NCBI RefSeq assembly: GCF_018327705.1
Contig: NZ_BNEM01000001.1
Location: forward strand, 2,790,001-2,854,000
Direction: 5' to 3'
Source of the DNA: Catellatospora sp. TT07R-123
Lineage (GTDB): Bacteria; Actinomycetota; Actinomycetes; Mycobacteriales; Micromonosporaceae
DNA length: 64,000 nt
Below are positions 8,046 to 17,660 of this stretch, one piece after another (within the stretch, counting starts at the first letter, position 1; each line of letters opens with the position of its first letter). Position numbers and translations under genes: made by a program. The notes under the pieces are model-generated. The model worked only from the letters and a program-made list of their open reading frames with translations, was not told the DNA's origin and searched no databases.

Positions 8046-9896
8046 GTGTCGATCGCCCCGCAGCACGCCCCGCTGAACCCGCCCGCGTCCGAGCCGAGCA
8101 CCCCGCCCGCGGACCCGGCACCGGCCCGTCCCCGGGCCTGGCGCGCGGATCTGCTGGTCGCAGCCGTGTCGCTGCTCACCGCGCTGTGGGTCACCAGCTC
8201 CCTGTGGGCCGATCCGGCGCACCGCGCCAGCGGCGTCAACTCCGGCGACCAGGCGTTCTTCGAGTGGCTGCTGTCGTACGGCGCGTGGGCGGTCGGCCAC
8301 GGCGCCGACCCGCTCTTCACCCACCTGCTCAACGTGCCCGACGGCGTGAACCTCGCCGTCAACACCTCGATCACGGTGTACGCGGTCGCCTTCGCCCCGC
8401 TGACCTACCTGGCCGGGCCGGCCGTGACCTTCCTGGTCATCCTCACCCTGAACCTGGCCCTGAGCGCCTTCGCCTGGTATCGCCTGTTCACCCGGCACCT
8501 GGGCGCCGCCCCCTGGGCGGCCGCGGTCGGCGGCCTGTTCTGCGGCTTCGCCCCCGCGATGATCTCCCACGCCAACGCGCACCTGAACTGGACCGCGCAG
8601 TGGGTCATCCCGCTGATCATCGGGCGCTGCCTGCTGCTCGTCCGCCGCGGCAGGCCGGTCCGCGACGGCGTGATCCTGGGCCTGCTGATCGCGGTCTGCT
8701 TCTCCATCGCCGCCGAGGCGCTGTTCTTCACCGCCCTCGCCCTCGGCGTGTTCACGCTGGTCTGGGCGCTGTCCCAGCGCACGGCGGCGCGGTCGCTGGT
8801 CCGCCCGGCCCTGGCCGGGCTGGGCACCGCCGCGCTGGTCGCGGGCGTCCTGCTGGCATACCCGCTGTGGCTGCACTTCCTCGGCCCGCAGGGCTACCAC
8901 GGCACCGGCTTCGACCCGAAGATCCATAACGAGGACCTCGCCGCGTACGCCGCCTGGCCGCAGCGCTCGCTCGCCGGGGCACTCGGCCTGAACGCCGAAC
9001 TCGCCGCCAACCCGACCGAGGAGAACTCGTTCTTCGGCGCCCCGCTGCTGGTGCTGATCGCCGTCGGCCTGGTGCTGCTGTGGCGCCGCGCCGACGGAGC
9101 GCACCGGGCCACCCTGCGCGCCCTGGCGGTCGTCGCGGGCGCCTTCGCCCTGCTGTCGCTCGGCCCGGAACTGCGCTGGCTGCACCACCTCACCGGAGTG
9201 CCGATGCCCGAGGCGCTCGTCGGCGGCCTGCCCGTCTTCAACGCCGCGCTGCCGTCCCGGCTGGCCCTGATCGTCGCCCCGGTGTTCGGCCTGATCCTGG
9301 CCTGGCTCGGCACCGCGCTGACCCGCCCCGGCGCCGCCCGCCCGCTGCCCGGCCCGCGCTGGGCCTGGGTCGCCGCGTTCGCGGTCGCGCTGGTCCCGCT
9401 GGTGCCCACCCCGCTGCTGGCCCGCGACCGGGCCCCCGTGCCGCACTTCTTCGCCGCGGGCACCTGGCGGCAGTACGTCGCCGACGGCGGCACCGTCGTG
9501 CCCGTACCGATCACCAACGACCTGCTCCCCGACGGCCAGCGCTGGCAGGCTGCCGCCCTGACCGACGGCGGCAGCGTGTTCCGCCTGCCCGCCGGGTTCT
9601 TCCTCGGCCCCGGCGGCCCCAACGGCACCGGCCGCATCGGCCCCGTCCCGCGCCCGACGCAGACCCTGCTGGAAGAGGTCGCCAAGACCGGCACCGTCCC
9701 GCCGATCGGCGACGCCGAGCGCACCGCGCTGCGCGAGGACCTGCGGTACTGGCAGGGCTCGATCGTGGTGCTCGCCGACGACGTGCACGGCGCCCACTGG
9801 CAGACGTACCAGCCCGCCCTGCTCCAGACGATGACCGCGCTGCTCGGCGCCCCCGAGCGCGTCGACGACGTCTGGCTCTGGCACGTCCCCGCCTGA
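8046..9896 (+). CDS. Large integral membrane protein, GT-C glycosyltransferase-like
   Basis: A 616-residue protein with a Pro/Ala-rich cytosolic N-terminus, roughly eleven hydrophobic segments between residues 35 and 470, and an extracytoplasmic C-terminal domain of about 150 residues. The first loop (NSGDQAFFEWLLSYGAW) contains an Asp in the position where GT-C glycosyltransferases carry their catalytic acid, and HANAHLNWTAQW lies in a later loop. Such proteins often use polyprenyl-linked sugars in cell-envelope assembly. No acceptor or donor can be inferred from the neighbours. The GTG at 8046 is the first start in the frame; a weak ribosome site makes a leaderless transcript possible. Confidence 0.65.
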   Translation: MSIAPQHAPLNPPASEPSTPPADPAPARPRAWRADLLVAAVSLLTALWVTSSLWADPAHRASGVNSGDQAFFEWLLSYGAWAVGHGADPLFTHLLNVPDGVNLAVNTSITVYAVAFAPLTYLAGPAVTFLVILTLNLALSAFAWYRLFTRHLGAAPWAAAVGGLFCGFAPAMISHANAHLNWTAQWVIPLIIGRCLLLVRRGRPVRDGVILGLLIAVCFSIAAEALFFTALALGVFTLVWALSQRTAARSLVRPALAGLGTAALVAGVLLAYPLWLHFLGPQGYHGTGFDPKIHNEDLAAYAAWPQRSLAGALGLNAELAANPTEENSFFGAPLLVLIAVGLVLLWRRADGAHRATLRALAVVAGAFALLSLGPELRWLHHLTGVPMPEALVGGLPVFNAALPSRLALIVAPVFGLILAWLGTALTRPGAARPLPGPRWAWVAAFAVALVPLVPTPLLARDRAPVPHFFAAGTWRQYVADGGTVVPVPITNDLLPDGQRWQAAALTDGGSVFRLPAGFFLGPGGPNGTGRIGPVPRPTQTLLEEVAKTGTVPPIGDAERTALREDLRYWQGSIVVLADDVHGAHWQTYQPALLQTMTALLGAPERVDDVWLWHVPA

Positions 9897-9962
9897 CAGC
9901 GAGGATGTGGGGACCGGTCACCCGGGCGGTCTGACGGCGACGACGACGAACGGCGGCAGCGG

Positions 9963-11093
9963 ATGGACGGCGACACGCAGGGCGGCGACGCGCGCGAGGA
10001 GCCGGTCCGGGCGTCGCTGATCCTCGACGGGCTGTGCACGGACTGGTCCGGGGTGGTCGACGAGATCGAACTGCCCGACGCCGTGGGCGGGGTGGCCGAC
10101 CTGGTGCCGGTCGACGCCCGGCGCGGGCGGGGCTGGCTGGTGCTGGACGCCTCGGGCCGGATCGGGTGGTGCGACCGGGACTTCGGCGCGTACCGGCTGC
10201 TCGCCAAGTCGAGCGTGCCCGCACCGGACGACGACGAGGCACCCCAGCACGGTTTCCGGCCCGGGCGGCGGCTGCATGCCGACCCGCGCGGGCGGTACGC
10301 GGCGGTCGTGCTCGACGGCGGCAGTCGCGGGCAGGTGCTGGACCTGGCCGGGGGCCGGGTCACGATGGAGCTGTCCGCCGACGACGACAACCCGGAGACC
10401 GTGCCGTTCTCGCTGGCGTTCGCCGAGCACCGGGGGCGGCCGGTGGTGCTCCACCGGACCGCCTGGAACCGGCTGGACGTGAGCGATCCGGCCACCGGTG
10501 AACTGCTCACCGCCCGGGAGTCGCCGGCGGACGGCGACAGCGCCCACTACCTCGACTACTTCCACGGCGCGCTACTGGTCAGCCCGAACGGCGCCCGGGT
10601 GCTCGACAGCGGCTGGATGTGGCACCCGGTGGGCCTGCCCGCCGTATGGGAGCTGGGCCGGTGGCTGGAGCTCGACCCGTACGAGTCCGAGGACGGCCGC
10701 AGCCGCGTCGACGTGTGCGACCGCGACTACGGCTGGAACGCGCCCATGCTCTGGCTGGACGCGCACACGGTCGCGCTGGGCGGCGGCGGCGAGCCGGGCC
10801 GTCCCGATGTCGCCGTCTACGACGTGACCCGCACGCAGCGGCGGCACGGCCACGACTGGTGCGCCGAGACGGCACGGTTCGACGGGCCGAAGGGTGCGCT
10901 GTTCAGCGATGGCTGGCACCTGTTCAGCGCCGGCGGGTCCGGCGTGGACGTCTGGGACCCGGCGGGCGGCGCGCACCTGGGGCGGATCGACGGCATCGAC
11001 CCGACCGGGCACGACCCGGTCACCGGCGACTTCGCGCAGCCGGTCACCGGCGGGGTCCGCCGCTGGCGCTACCAGCGCCCCGGCGGGCAGTAG
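9963..11093 (+). CDS. Uncharacterised beta-propeller-like protein
   Basis: A 376-residue acidic protein without signal peptide or membrane segment. It has several blocks ending in Asp/Trp dipeptides (WLVLDASGRIGW, AAVVLDGGSRGQVLDL, VDVWDPAGGAHLGRID) with the spacing of propeller blades, similar to WD40-like proteins in actinobacteria. No catalytic residues are recognisable. It follows the membrane protein by 66 bp and may share its transcript. A terminator-like hairpin shared with the convergent MMPL gene follows the stop. Confidence 0.6.
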   Translation: MDGDTQGGDAREEPVRASLILDGLCTDWSGVVDEIELPDAVGGVADLVPVDARRGRGWLVLDASGRIGWCDRDFGAYRLLAKSSVPAPDDDEAPQHGFRPGRRLHADPRGRYAAVVLDGGSRGQVLDLAGGRVTMELSADDDNPETVPFSLAFAEHRGRPVVLHRTAWNRLDVSDPATGELLTARESPADGDSAHYLDYFHGALLVSPNGARVLDSGWMWHPVGLPAVWELGRWLELDPYESEDGRSRVDVCDRDYGWNAPMLWLDAHTVALGGGGEPGRPDVAVYDVTRTQRRHGHDWCAETARFDGPKGALFSDGWHLFSAGGSGVDVWDPAGGAHLGRIDGIDPTGHDPVTGDFAQPVTGGVRRWRYQRPGGQ

Positions 11094-11105
11094 AACCGGC
11101 GGGCG

Positions 11106-11156
11106 GCAGAAAGGGCACCTTCTCATCGAATGCGATGTAGAGGGTGCCCTTTCTGC
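11106..11156. terminator. Bidirectional hairpin, GGGCACCTT family copy 1
   Basis: Arms GCAGAAAGGGCACC(T) and AGGGTGCCCTTTCTGC enclose a second small hairpin CATCG/CGATG. It sits between convergent stops. AAGGGCACCTTCTCATCG is identical in the hairpin at 17661-17708. Confidence 0.8.
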
Positions 11157-11164
11157 TGCCTGGG

Positions 11165-13309
11165 TCAGCGGGACTGGCGCCAGAGGTTGCCCGGCCACCA
11201 CACCACTCGGCCGAGGTCCACGGTCAGCGCCGGGACCAGCAGCGACCGCACCAGCAGCGTGTCCAGCAGCACGCCGAACGCCACCGCGAACGCGATCTCG
11301 ACCACGAACACGAGCGGGAGCACGGCCAGGGCCGCGAACGTCGCCGCCAGCACCACGCCCGCCGAGGTGATCACGCCGCCGGTCACCGCCAGGCCCTTGA
11401 GCGTGCCCGCCTGGTGGCCGATCTTCCCGGCCTCCTCGCGGACCCGCGTCATCAGGAAGATGTTGTAGTCGACGCCGAGCGCCACCAGGAACACGAACGC
11501 GAACAGCGGGTACGACGAGTCGGCGCCCGGGAAGTCCAGGATGTCGGTGAACACGAACCCGGAGATGCCCAGCGTCGCCAGGTACGACAGCACGACCGTG
11601 GCGATGAGCAGCAGCGGTGCCACGATCGAGCGCAGCAGCACCATCAGGATCAGGAAGATCACGCCCAGCACCAGCGGGATGATCACGTTGCGGTCGCGCT
11701 GCGAGGTGTGCTGGACGTCCATGTTGATCGCGGTGAACCCGCCGACCTTGGCGTCGGCGCCCTCGATCGCGTGCACGCCGTCGCGCAGCCGCTGGACGGC
11801 CGCGGTGGCGGCGGGCGAGTCGGCCGCGTCGGCCAGCGTGGCGTCGATGCGGACCAGCCCGTCGACCACCTTGGGCGGCGCGCCCGGGATCGGGAACGGG
11901 CCGGTGTAGACGTGCGCCTCGGCGACGCCGGCGGTCTGCCGTACCACCGCCAGGGCCTGGTCCAGTTTGTCGGCCCGGACGACGATCTCGGCGGGGCTGC
12001 CGGTGCCGCCGGGGAAGTGCGCGTTGGTCAGCTCCTGGGCGGCGACGGAGTCCTGGTGGCCGGTGAAGCCCTCGGTCTGCGGGATGCCGTCGGCCTTGAG
12101 CTGGGTCAGCCCGGCCACGCCAGCCAGCAGCAGGAACGCGGTGGCGATCCAGACCAGCCGGGCGCGGCGCCCGACCAGGGCGGAGACCTTCGCCCAGATG
12201 CCGCGCTCCTCGGCGGGGGCGGAGCCGAACCTGGGGCGCACCGGCCAGAAGGCGACCCGGCCGAGCAGGACCAGGATGGCGGGCAGCAGGGTCAGCGAGA
12301 CGAGCAGGCTGCTGGCGATGCCGATGGCCCCGACCGGGCCCAGGCCCTTGTTGGAGGCGAGGTCGGACACGAGCAGGCACAGCAGGCCGAGGATGACGGT
12401 GGCGCCGCTGGCCAGGATCGGCTCGAACGAGGCGCGCAGGGCGACCCGCATCGCGTCATACCGGCTCTCGGTGCGGCGCAGCTCCTCGCGGAAGCGGGAG
12501 ACCAGCAGCATCGCGTAGTCGGTGGCGGAGCCCAGCACGAGCACGTCCAGGATGGCCTGGCTCTGGCCGGAGACGGTGATGACGTCGTTCCTGGCCAGCA
12601 GGTAGACCACGCCGTTGGCCAGGGCGAACGCCAGCCCGGCGCCGACCAGCACGACCACGGGCAGGATCGGGCTGCGGTACACGATCAGCAGGATGACCGC
12701 GATGATGCCGACGGTGACGCCGAGCAGCAGCCCGTCGATGGAACCGAAGACGGCCATCATGTCGGTGAGGATGCCGCCCAGGCCGCCGACGTGCGCCTCC
12801 AGGCCGTCGGCGGTGCCGGTGTGGTCGCGGATCCACTCGACGTACTCGACGTTCTTCTGCGCGTCGGTCTCCGAGAACAGCACGGTGACCTGCATCGACT
12901 TGCCGTCGGTCGAACGCTCGGGCATCAGCGGGACGTCGACGAGGTGCGCGCCGAGCTCCGCCTTGATCGCACGGAGCTGGTCGGCGATCGTCACCTCGTC
13001 GGCCGCGGTGAGGCCGGTGCTCCGGCCGTAGATCAGCTGCGCGGGCACGGCCTCGATCCCGGCGAACTTCTGGGCCAGGTCGAGCACGGACGTGGCCTCG
13101 GCGCTCTCGGGCAGGAACGAGGCGTTGTCGTTCTTCTGCACCTCGCTGACCTTCTGGGCCAGGCTGCCCATGCCGCCGCCGACCAGCAGCCACAGCACCA
13201 GGGCCACGGCCGGCAGCACCCAGTGCAGCCGCCGGGCCGGACCCGGCCGGTCCTCGCCCGTGCCCGGGTCGCCCACCCGGGGCTCCTTCTTCTCCCGCGT
13301 CGCCGTCAT
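11165..13309 (-). CDS. MMPL/RND-family exporter
   Basis: A 714-residue transporter of the MMPL group (lipid or drug export). It has the two-fold RND layout: TM1 at about residue 30, an extracytoplasmic domain, five more segments (about 170-360), then the same again. Both halves keep the proton-relay and amphipathic-helix motifs SATDYAMLLVSRFREEL (about 255) and GVDYNIFLMTRVREE (about 620). GGGAAGG precedes the ATG at 13309. No lipid-synthesis genes are adjacent, so the cargo is unknown. Palindromes in the upstream gap suggest local repression, although no regulator gene is next to it. Confidence 0.92.
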   Translation of the reverse strand: MTATREKKEPRVGDPGTGEDRPGPARRLHWVLPAVALVLWLLVGGGMGSLAQKVSEVQKNDNASFLPESAEATSVLDLAQKFAGIEAVPAQLIYGRSTGLTAADEVTIADQLRAIKAELGAHLVDVPLMPERSTDGKSMQVTVLFSETDAQKNVEYVEWIRDHTGTADGLEAHVGGLGGILTDMMAVFGSIDGLLLGVTVGIIAVILLIVYRSPILPVVVLVGAGLAFALANGVVYLLARNDVITVSGQSQAILDVLVLGSATDYAMLLVSRFREELRRTESRYDAMRVALRASFEPILASGATVILGLLCLLVSDLASNKGLGPVGAIGIASSLLVSLTLLPAILVLLGRVAFWPVRPRFGSAPAEERGIWAKVSALVGRRARLVWIATAFLLLAGVAGLTQLKADGIPQTEGFTGHQDSVAAQELTNAHFPGGTGSPAEIVVRADKLDQALAVVRQTAGVAEAHVYTGPFPIPGAPPKVVDGLVRIDATLADAADSPAATAAVQRLRDGVHAIEGADAKVGGFTAINMDVQHTSQRDRNVIIPLVLGVIFLILMVLLRSIVAPLLLIATVVLSYLATLGISGFVFTDILDFPGADSSYPLFAFVFLVALGVDYNIFLMTRVREEAGKIGHQAGTLKGLAVTGGVITSAGVVLAATFAALAVLPLVFVVEIAFAVAFGVLLDTLLVRSLLVPALTVDLGRVVWWPGNLWRQSR

Positions 13310-13338
13310 AGCGAGCCTTCCCTGTCAACTTCATAAGA

Positions 13339-13373
13339 TGGCAGTACGTGCCACTATTTGTGAAAACTTTCAC
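13339..13373 (-). promoter_or_regulatory. Two palindromes upstream of the MMPL gene
   Basis: TGGCA-GTACG-TGCCA (13339-13353) and GTGAAA-AC-TTTCAC (13360-13373) lie in the divergent gap between the exporter and lipB. TetR-like repressors of RND pumps bind sites of this kind; this is inference. Confidence 0.35.
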
Positions 13374-13485
13374 GAGCACGCTTGTGGCTCACATTACCGA
13401 TCGCGAGCGGGGCACGCATTCACGGGTGCGGGTGACCCCCGCCACTGTCGGCCGCCGCGACCCGCCGCGCGAGTAGCCTGGCGAC

Positions 13486-14139
13486 GTGACCAGCACTGCG
13501 ATCCCCACGCTCGCCGTACGCCGCGCGGGCACCGTCGACTACCTGACCGCCTGGGACGAGCAGCGCCGCCTGCACGAGGGCGTCGTGGCGGGCACCGAGC
13601 CCGACACCGTGCTGCTGCTGGAGCACCCGAGCGTCTACACCGCCGGCAAGCTCACCGAACCCTGGGAACGACCGTTCGACGGCACCCCGGTCGTCGACGT
13701 CGACCGCGGCGGCAAGATCACCTGGCACGGGCCGGGCCAGATCGTCGGGTACCCCATCGTCAAGCTGCCCGTCATCCGCGGCGGCCTGGCCGACGTCGTG
13801 GCGCACGTACGCCGGACCGAGCAGATGCTCATCGACGTCTGCACCGAACTCGGCCTGGCCACCGAGCGGGTCAAGGGCCGGTCCGGGGTGTGGGTGCGCG
13901 CCGACGAGCGCGGCCCCGACCGCAAGGTCGCCGCGATCGGCATCCGCGTCGCGCGCGGCGTCAGCCTCCACGGCTTCGCCCTCAACTGCAACCCCGACCT
14001 GACCTGGTACGACCGCATCGTCCCGTGCGGCATCAAGGACGCCTCGGTGACCTCGCTGACGGCCGAACTCGGCCGCGACGTGACGGTCGACGAGGTCCTC
14101 CCCATCGTCGAACACCACCTCCCCGCCATCCTCGGCTGA
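13486..14139 (+). CDS. lipB: Lipoyl(octanoyl) transferase
   Basis: A 217-residue enzyme that moves the octanoyl group from acyl carrier protein to the lipoyl domains of E2 and related proteins. The family block [18 protein letters not shown] and the active-site motif [13 protein letters not shown], with its catalytic Cys and Lys, are intact. The GTG at 13486 gives the expected N-terminus. Together with lipA at 16 kb it makes the lipoyl cofactor needed by the E2 at 2.4 kb. In most actinobacteria lipB and lipA are adjacent; here the AspRS gene, on the opposite strand, is inserted between them. Confidence 0.96.
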   Translation: MTSTAIPTLAVRRAGTVDYLTAWDEQRRLHEGVVAGTEPDTVLLLEHPSVYTAGKLTEPWERPFDGTPVVDVDRGGKITWHGPGQIVGYPIVKLPVIRGGLADVVAHVRRTEQMLIDVCTELGLATERVKGRSGVWVRADERGPDRKVAAIGIRVARGVSLHGFALNCNPDLTWYDRIVPCGIKDASVTSLTAELGRDVTVDEVLPIVEHHLPAILG

Positions 14140-14218
14140 CCATCCCGGCCCCCGACTCCGGCCCACCCAGCGCCCAGCCACCCGGGCGACCGGCCGCCCG
14201 GCCGCCCAGCCCGTTTTC

Positions 14219-14283
14219 ATAGACGCTGGCCTATCTAGAGGACATTTTCAAAGAATCCGTCTTCTAGATAGGCCAGCGTCGAT
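14219..14283. repeat. 65-bp palindromic repeat, copy 2
   Basis: Arms 14219-14243 and 14259-14283 match at 23 of 25 positions around a 15-bp centre. Inner arm CTAGAGGAC/GTCTTCTAG as in copy 1. Left flank CCGTTTTC resembles the extended arm of copy 3. It lies between convergent lipB and the AspRS gene. The next 130 bp to the AspRS stop show only GC-rich sequence with no gene. Confidence 0.95.
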
Positions 14284-14416
14284 GCTAAGTGCGGCGCGGA
14301 CAGGGCGCAGCGGGGCAGGGCAGGGCAGTCAAGCGCAGCCCGAACGGCCGCGCCGCGCCCCGGCCGGACACGGCGCGGTCGAACGCGGAGCGAACGGGCG
14401 CGGCGCGGTCGCCGGG

Positions 14417-15685
14417 TCAGGGCGTGACGCGGTTGAGGTCGCGCGGGAAGGCGGTGACCTCGCGGATGTTGGGGGCGCCGGTGATGCGCGCCGTGAAGCG
14501 CTCCAGCCCGATGGCGAAGCCGCCGTGCGGAGGCATGCCGTGCCGGAATGCCTGGAGGTACGACTCGTACGCCGCCGGGCTCTCGCCGTGCGCCGCCAGC
14601 GCCGCGACATAGTCGCTGTACCGGTGCAGCCGCTGACCGCCGGTCACCATCTCCAGACCCCGGAACAGCAGGTCGAAGCTGTTGGACCAGCGCGGGTCGC
14701 CCGGTTCGGGGTGGGTGTAGAACGGCCGCTTGACCATCGGATACCCGGTGACGAACACGAACTCGCTGCCGTGCTCGCGCACCGCCCAGTCCCCGATCGC
14801 CCGCTCGTGCGCGGGCGCCAGGTCCGGCTCGTCCTCCGGCGCGCCCGCGATCTTCAGCGCCTCACTGAAGTGCAGGGCCGGGATCTCGGCCGGGACCTCG
14901 GGCAGGTTCAGCTCGAAGCCCAGCTCGCCGACGCGGCCGACCATCCCGGCCACCACCTCGCGCAGCACCGCCATCACGTCCCGGTGGTCGCCGACGAACC
15001 CCAGCTCCGCGTCGAGCGACGTGTACTGGGCCAGGTGCCGCGTGGTGTCGCTGGGCTCGGCCCGGAACACCGGCCCTACCTCGTACACCCGCTCGAAGAC
15101 GCCGACCATCATCTGCTTGTAGAACTGCGGCGACTGGGCCAGGTAGGCCGGGCGGCCGAAGTAGTCGATCGCGAAGACGTTGGCGCCGGACTCGGTCGCG
15201 GTCGCGGTGATCTTCGGCGTGTGGATCTCGGTGAAGCCGAGGGAGTCCAGCGTCCGGCGGAACCCGCCCGTGGCGGCGGCGGCGACCCGCAGCCCGCGCG
15301 AGCGGGACGGGTGGCGCAGCGACACCGGCGCGTGGTCGAGCTGACTGGGCAGGCCCGCGGTCAGCACCGGCCGGTACAGGTCGAACGGCGGCGCCTGCGC
15401 GGGCTCGCCGAGCAGCCGTACGCCCACCTCGGTGAGCTCGACCCCGCCGGGAGCCGCCGGGTTGGCGGTCACCGTGCCCTCGACGGCGACGACGGTCTCC
15501 TCGGGCAGCGTCTCGACCAGCTCGCGCAGCCCGGGTTCGGCGATGACGGCCTGGCTCAGTCCTGCGGCGTCGCGCACGATCAGGAAGGCGACCGATTTGA
15601 GCAGCCGGCGGCGATGGATCCAGCCGGCGATGGTGATCCGTGCGCCCACGTGCGCGGGCAGCTCAGCGGAAAGGATGCGTTGCAT
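14417..15685 (-). CDS. aspS: Archaeal-type aspartyl-tRNA synthetase
   Basis: A 422-residue class IIb synthetase charging tRNA with aspartate. The N-terminal OB fold contains ITIAGWIHRRRLL. Motif 2 is VGPVFRAEPSDTTRHLAQYT and motif 3 is GGFAIGLERFTARI, ending FPRDLNRVTP. The protein is about 160 residues shorter than bacterial AspRS because it lacks the GAD insertion, as in archaeal and non-discriminating AspRS. It may therefore also charge tRNA-Asn for conversion by GatCAB, or be a second AspRS. GGAGGT precedes the ATG and is part of the T-box sequestrator, so translation is probably controlled by tRNA charging. Confidence 0.88.
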   Translation of the reverse strand: MQRILSAELPAHVGARITIAGWIHRRRLLKSVAFLIVRDAAGLSQAVIAEPGLRELVETLPEETVVAVEGTVTANPAAPGGVELTEVGVRLLGEPAQAPPFDLYRPVLTAGLPSQLDHAPVSLRHPSRSRGLRVAAAATGGFRRTLDSLGFTEIHTPKITATATESGANVFAIDYFGRPAYLAQSPQFYKQMMVGVFERVYEVGPVFRAEPSDTTRHLAQYTSLDAELGFVGDHRDVMAVLREVVAGMVGRVGELGFELNLPEVPAEIPALHFSEALKIAGAPEDEPDLAPAHERAIGDWAVREHGSEFVFVTGYPMVKRPFYTHPEPGDPRWSNSFDLLFRGLEMVTGGQRLHRYSDYVAALAAHGESPAAYESYLQAFRHGMPPHGGFAIGLERFTARITGAPNIREVTAFPRDLNRVTP

Positions 15686-15689
15686 GGGT

Positions 15690-15880
15690 GTTTACCTCCG
15701 GGTTCTTCCGCAACGCCATCCCCAAAGGGGTGTGGGCGGTTTGGGAACCCGCGGTGCCACCACACCTTCACCCGCGATCCGGACGGATCGGGGCCTCTTG
15801 CAGCGGGTTCGGAGCCACACGAGCACGGTCTGACCGGCTCGACCCGGGCGTCACTCCGGTGATTCGCCCCGTCCCAGCTG
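15690..15880 (-). ncRNA. Translational T-box riboswitch upstream of aspS
   Basis: The minus-strand leader contains the T-box core GGTGGCACCGCGGGTTC at about 15762-15746. Between 15855 and 15770 it has a short stem I (GGGCG/CGCCC enclosing TCAC/GTGA), a GAGC-CGGTC/GACCG-GCTC hairpin and a CGATCCG/CGGATCG hairpin. GAC (Asp) at 15852-15850 lies in the 3' side of stem I and is the likely specifier. The 3' part of the T-box, ACCGCGGGTTC, is complementary to GAACCCGGAGGT, which holds the ribosome site. Uncharged tRNA binding the T-box would free the ribosome site. No T-run is present, so control is at translation. Confidence 0.85.
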
Positions 15881-16000
15881 TTGAGCGACGACGCTAGCGG
15901 TCCGCCGCGCCGTGGGCAACCGTTTTCGGGCCGTGTCGGGCGCTGAGACGTCCGTTACCCATGCTGAGATCAAGGGGTCGTCGGCGCGTACGCTGGCCGC

Positions 16001-16933
16001 ATGACCATCGTCGCTCCTGAGGGCCGCCGCCTGCTGCGCGTAGAGGCCCGCAACGCCGAGACGCCGATCGAGCGCAAGCCCGAGTGGATCAAGGTTAAAG
16101 CGAAGATGGGCCCGGAGTTCACCCAGCTGCACTCGCTGGTGAAGCGGGAGGGCCTGCACACGGTCTGCCAGGAAGCGGGCTGCCCGAACATCTATGAGTG
16201 CTGGGAGGACCGCGAGGCCACCTTCCTCATCGGCGGCGACCAGTGCACCCGTCGCTGCGACTTCTGCCAGATCGACACCGGTAAGCCCGCCGAGTTCGAC
16301 GCCGACGAGCCCCGCCGGGTCGGCGAGTCCGTGGCGACCATGGGCCTGAAGTACGCCACCGTGACCGGGGTGGCCCGCGACGACCTGCCCGACGGCGGCG
16401 CCTGGCTGTACGCCGAGACCGTGCGCCAGATCCACAACCTGGTCCCGGGCTGCGGCGTCGAGCTGCTCATCCCCGACTTCAACGCCGTCCCCGAGCAGCT
16501 GGCCGAGGTGTTCGCGGCCGCGCCCGAGGTGCTGGCGCACAACGTGGAGACCGTGCCGCGCATCTTCAAGCGCATCCGGCCCGCGTTCCGGTACGAGCGC
16601 TCCCTCGAAGTGATCACCAAGGCCCGCGCGGCCGGACTGGTCACCAAGTCCAACCTGATCCTGGGCCTGGGCGAGGAGCGCGCAGAGGTGTCGCAGGCGC
16701 TGCGCGACCTGCACGCGGCCGGCTGCGAGCTGATCACCATCACGCAGTACCTGCGCCCGACCCCGCGCCACCACCCGGTCGAGCGGTGGGTCAAGCCGGA
16801 GGAGTTCGTCGAGCTGAGCGCCGAGGCGACCGAGATCGGCTTCGCCGGGGTGATGAGCGGTCCGCTCGTTCGCTCGTCGTACCGGGCCGGACGCCTGTAC
16901 CGTCAGGCCCTGGCAGCCCGTACCGCCGCCTGA
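16001..16933 (+). CDS. lipA: Lipoyl synthase
   Basis: A 310-residue radical-SAM enzyme inserting two sulfurs into octanoyl-E2. The SAM cluster motif is [13 protein letters not shown]. The auxiliary cluster cysteines are in [16 protein letters not shown], and the C-terminal RSSYRAGRL carries the conserved RSSY serine. Length is typical. The ATG at 16001 starts [16 protein letters not shown]4191 follows 32 bp later, as in other actinobacteria, and lipB is upstream across the AspRS insertion. Confidence 0.97.
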   Translation: MTIVAPEGRRLLRVEARNAETPIERKPEWIKVKAKMGPEFTQLHSLVKREGLHTVCQEAGCPNIYECWEDREATFLIGGDQCTRRCDFCQIDTGKPAEFDADEPRRVGESVATMGLKYATVTGVARDDLPDGGAWLYAETVRQIHNLVPGCGVELLIPDFNAVPEQLAEVFAAAPEVLAHNVETVPRIFKRIRPAFRYERSLEVITKARAAGLVTKSNLILGLGEERAEVSQALRDLHAAGCELITITQYLRPTPRHHPVERWVKPEEFVELSAEATEIGFAGVMSGPLVRSSYRAGRLYRQALAARTAA

Positions 16934-16965
16934 ACCGTCGACATCGACCCTTAGGATCCACACCC

Positions 16966-17649
16966 ATGGCAAAGGCCGAAGAAAAGGTCTCCTTCTTCCA
17001 GCGGTTGAAGCAGATCGGCATGGTGTTCTCGTTCACCGCCAAGCAGGACCGCTGGTTCGTGCCGCTGGTCGCGGCCGCCTCGCTGATCCCGCTGGCCGTG
17101 GCGATCACCGCCGTGCTGCTCGGCGCCGGCTGGATGTGGCTCCCCATCGGCATCCTGTTCGCGCTGCTCGCGGTGCTCATCGTGCTCAACCTGCGGTCCA
17201 ACACCGCGATGATGAACATGATGGAGGGCCAGCCGGGCGCGGCGGGCCAGCTCGTCGAGCAGATGCGCGGTGACTGGCGGGTCAAGCAGGCCGTCAGCGC
17301 CACCGCGCAGATGGACGTGGTGCACCTGGTGATCGGCAAGCCCGGCATCATCCTGCTGGCCGAGGGCGCCCCGCAGCGGGTCAAGCCGCTGCTCGGCGAG
17401 CAGAAGCGCCGCCTGGCCAAGGTCATCGGCGACACCCCGCTGTACGACTACATCATCGGCACCGAAGAGGGCCAGCTGAGCATCCGCAAGCTGCGTACCA
17501 CGCTGCTGCGCCTGCCTCCCCGCCTGAAGGGCAAGGACATCAACGCCCTGGACCGCGCGCTGACCGCGCTGACGGCCCGCCCACAGATGCCCAAGGGCGG
17601 CCTCCCCAAGGAGTTCCGCCCCAAGATGCCCCGCGGCCGCATGCGCTGA
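16966..17649 (+). CDS. DUF4191 membrane protein
   Basis: A 227-residue protein with two adjacent transmembrane segments (about residues 28-75, WFVPLVAAASLIPLAVAIT and WLPIGILFALLAVLIVL). They are followed by a cytosolic domain with VVHLVIGKPGIILLAEG and a basic C-terminus rich in Pro, Lys and Arg. The family sits directly after lipA in mycobacteria and streptomycetes, but its function is unknown. The ATG at 16966 is 32 bp after lipA and the two are probably one transcript, ended by the hairpin at 17661. The open frame runs further upstream inside lipA, which I regard as spurious. Confidence 0.9.
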   Translation: MAKAEEKVSFFQRLKQIGMVFSFTAKQDRWFVPLVAAASLIPLAVAITAVLLGAGWMWLPIGILFALLAVLIVLNLRSNTAMMNMMEGQPGAAGQLVEQMRGDWRVKQAVSATAQMDVVHLVIGKPGIILLAEGAPQRVKPLLGEQKRRLAKVIGDTPLYDYIIGTEEGQLSIRKLRTTLLRLPPRLKGKDINALDRALTALTARPQMPKGGLPKEFRPKMPRGRMR

Positions 17650-17660
17650 CGCTGACGTAC

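Noticed and set aside
5221-13309. Terpenoid biosynthetic cluster from the prenyl synthase and MMPL exporter
   Set aside because: No cyclase, phytoene synthase, P450 or other tailoring gene lies between or beside them; the genes in between are an unrelated ATPase pair and membrane proteins.
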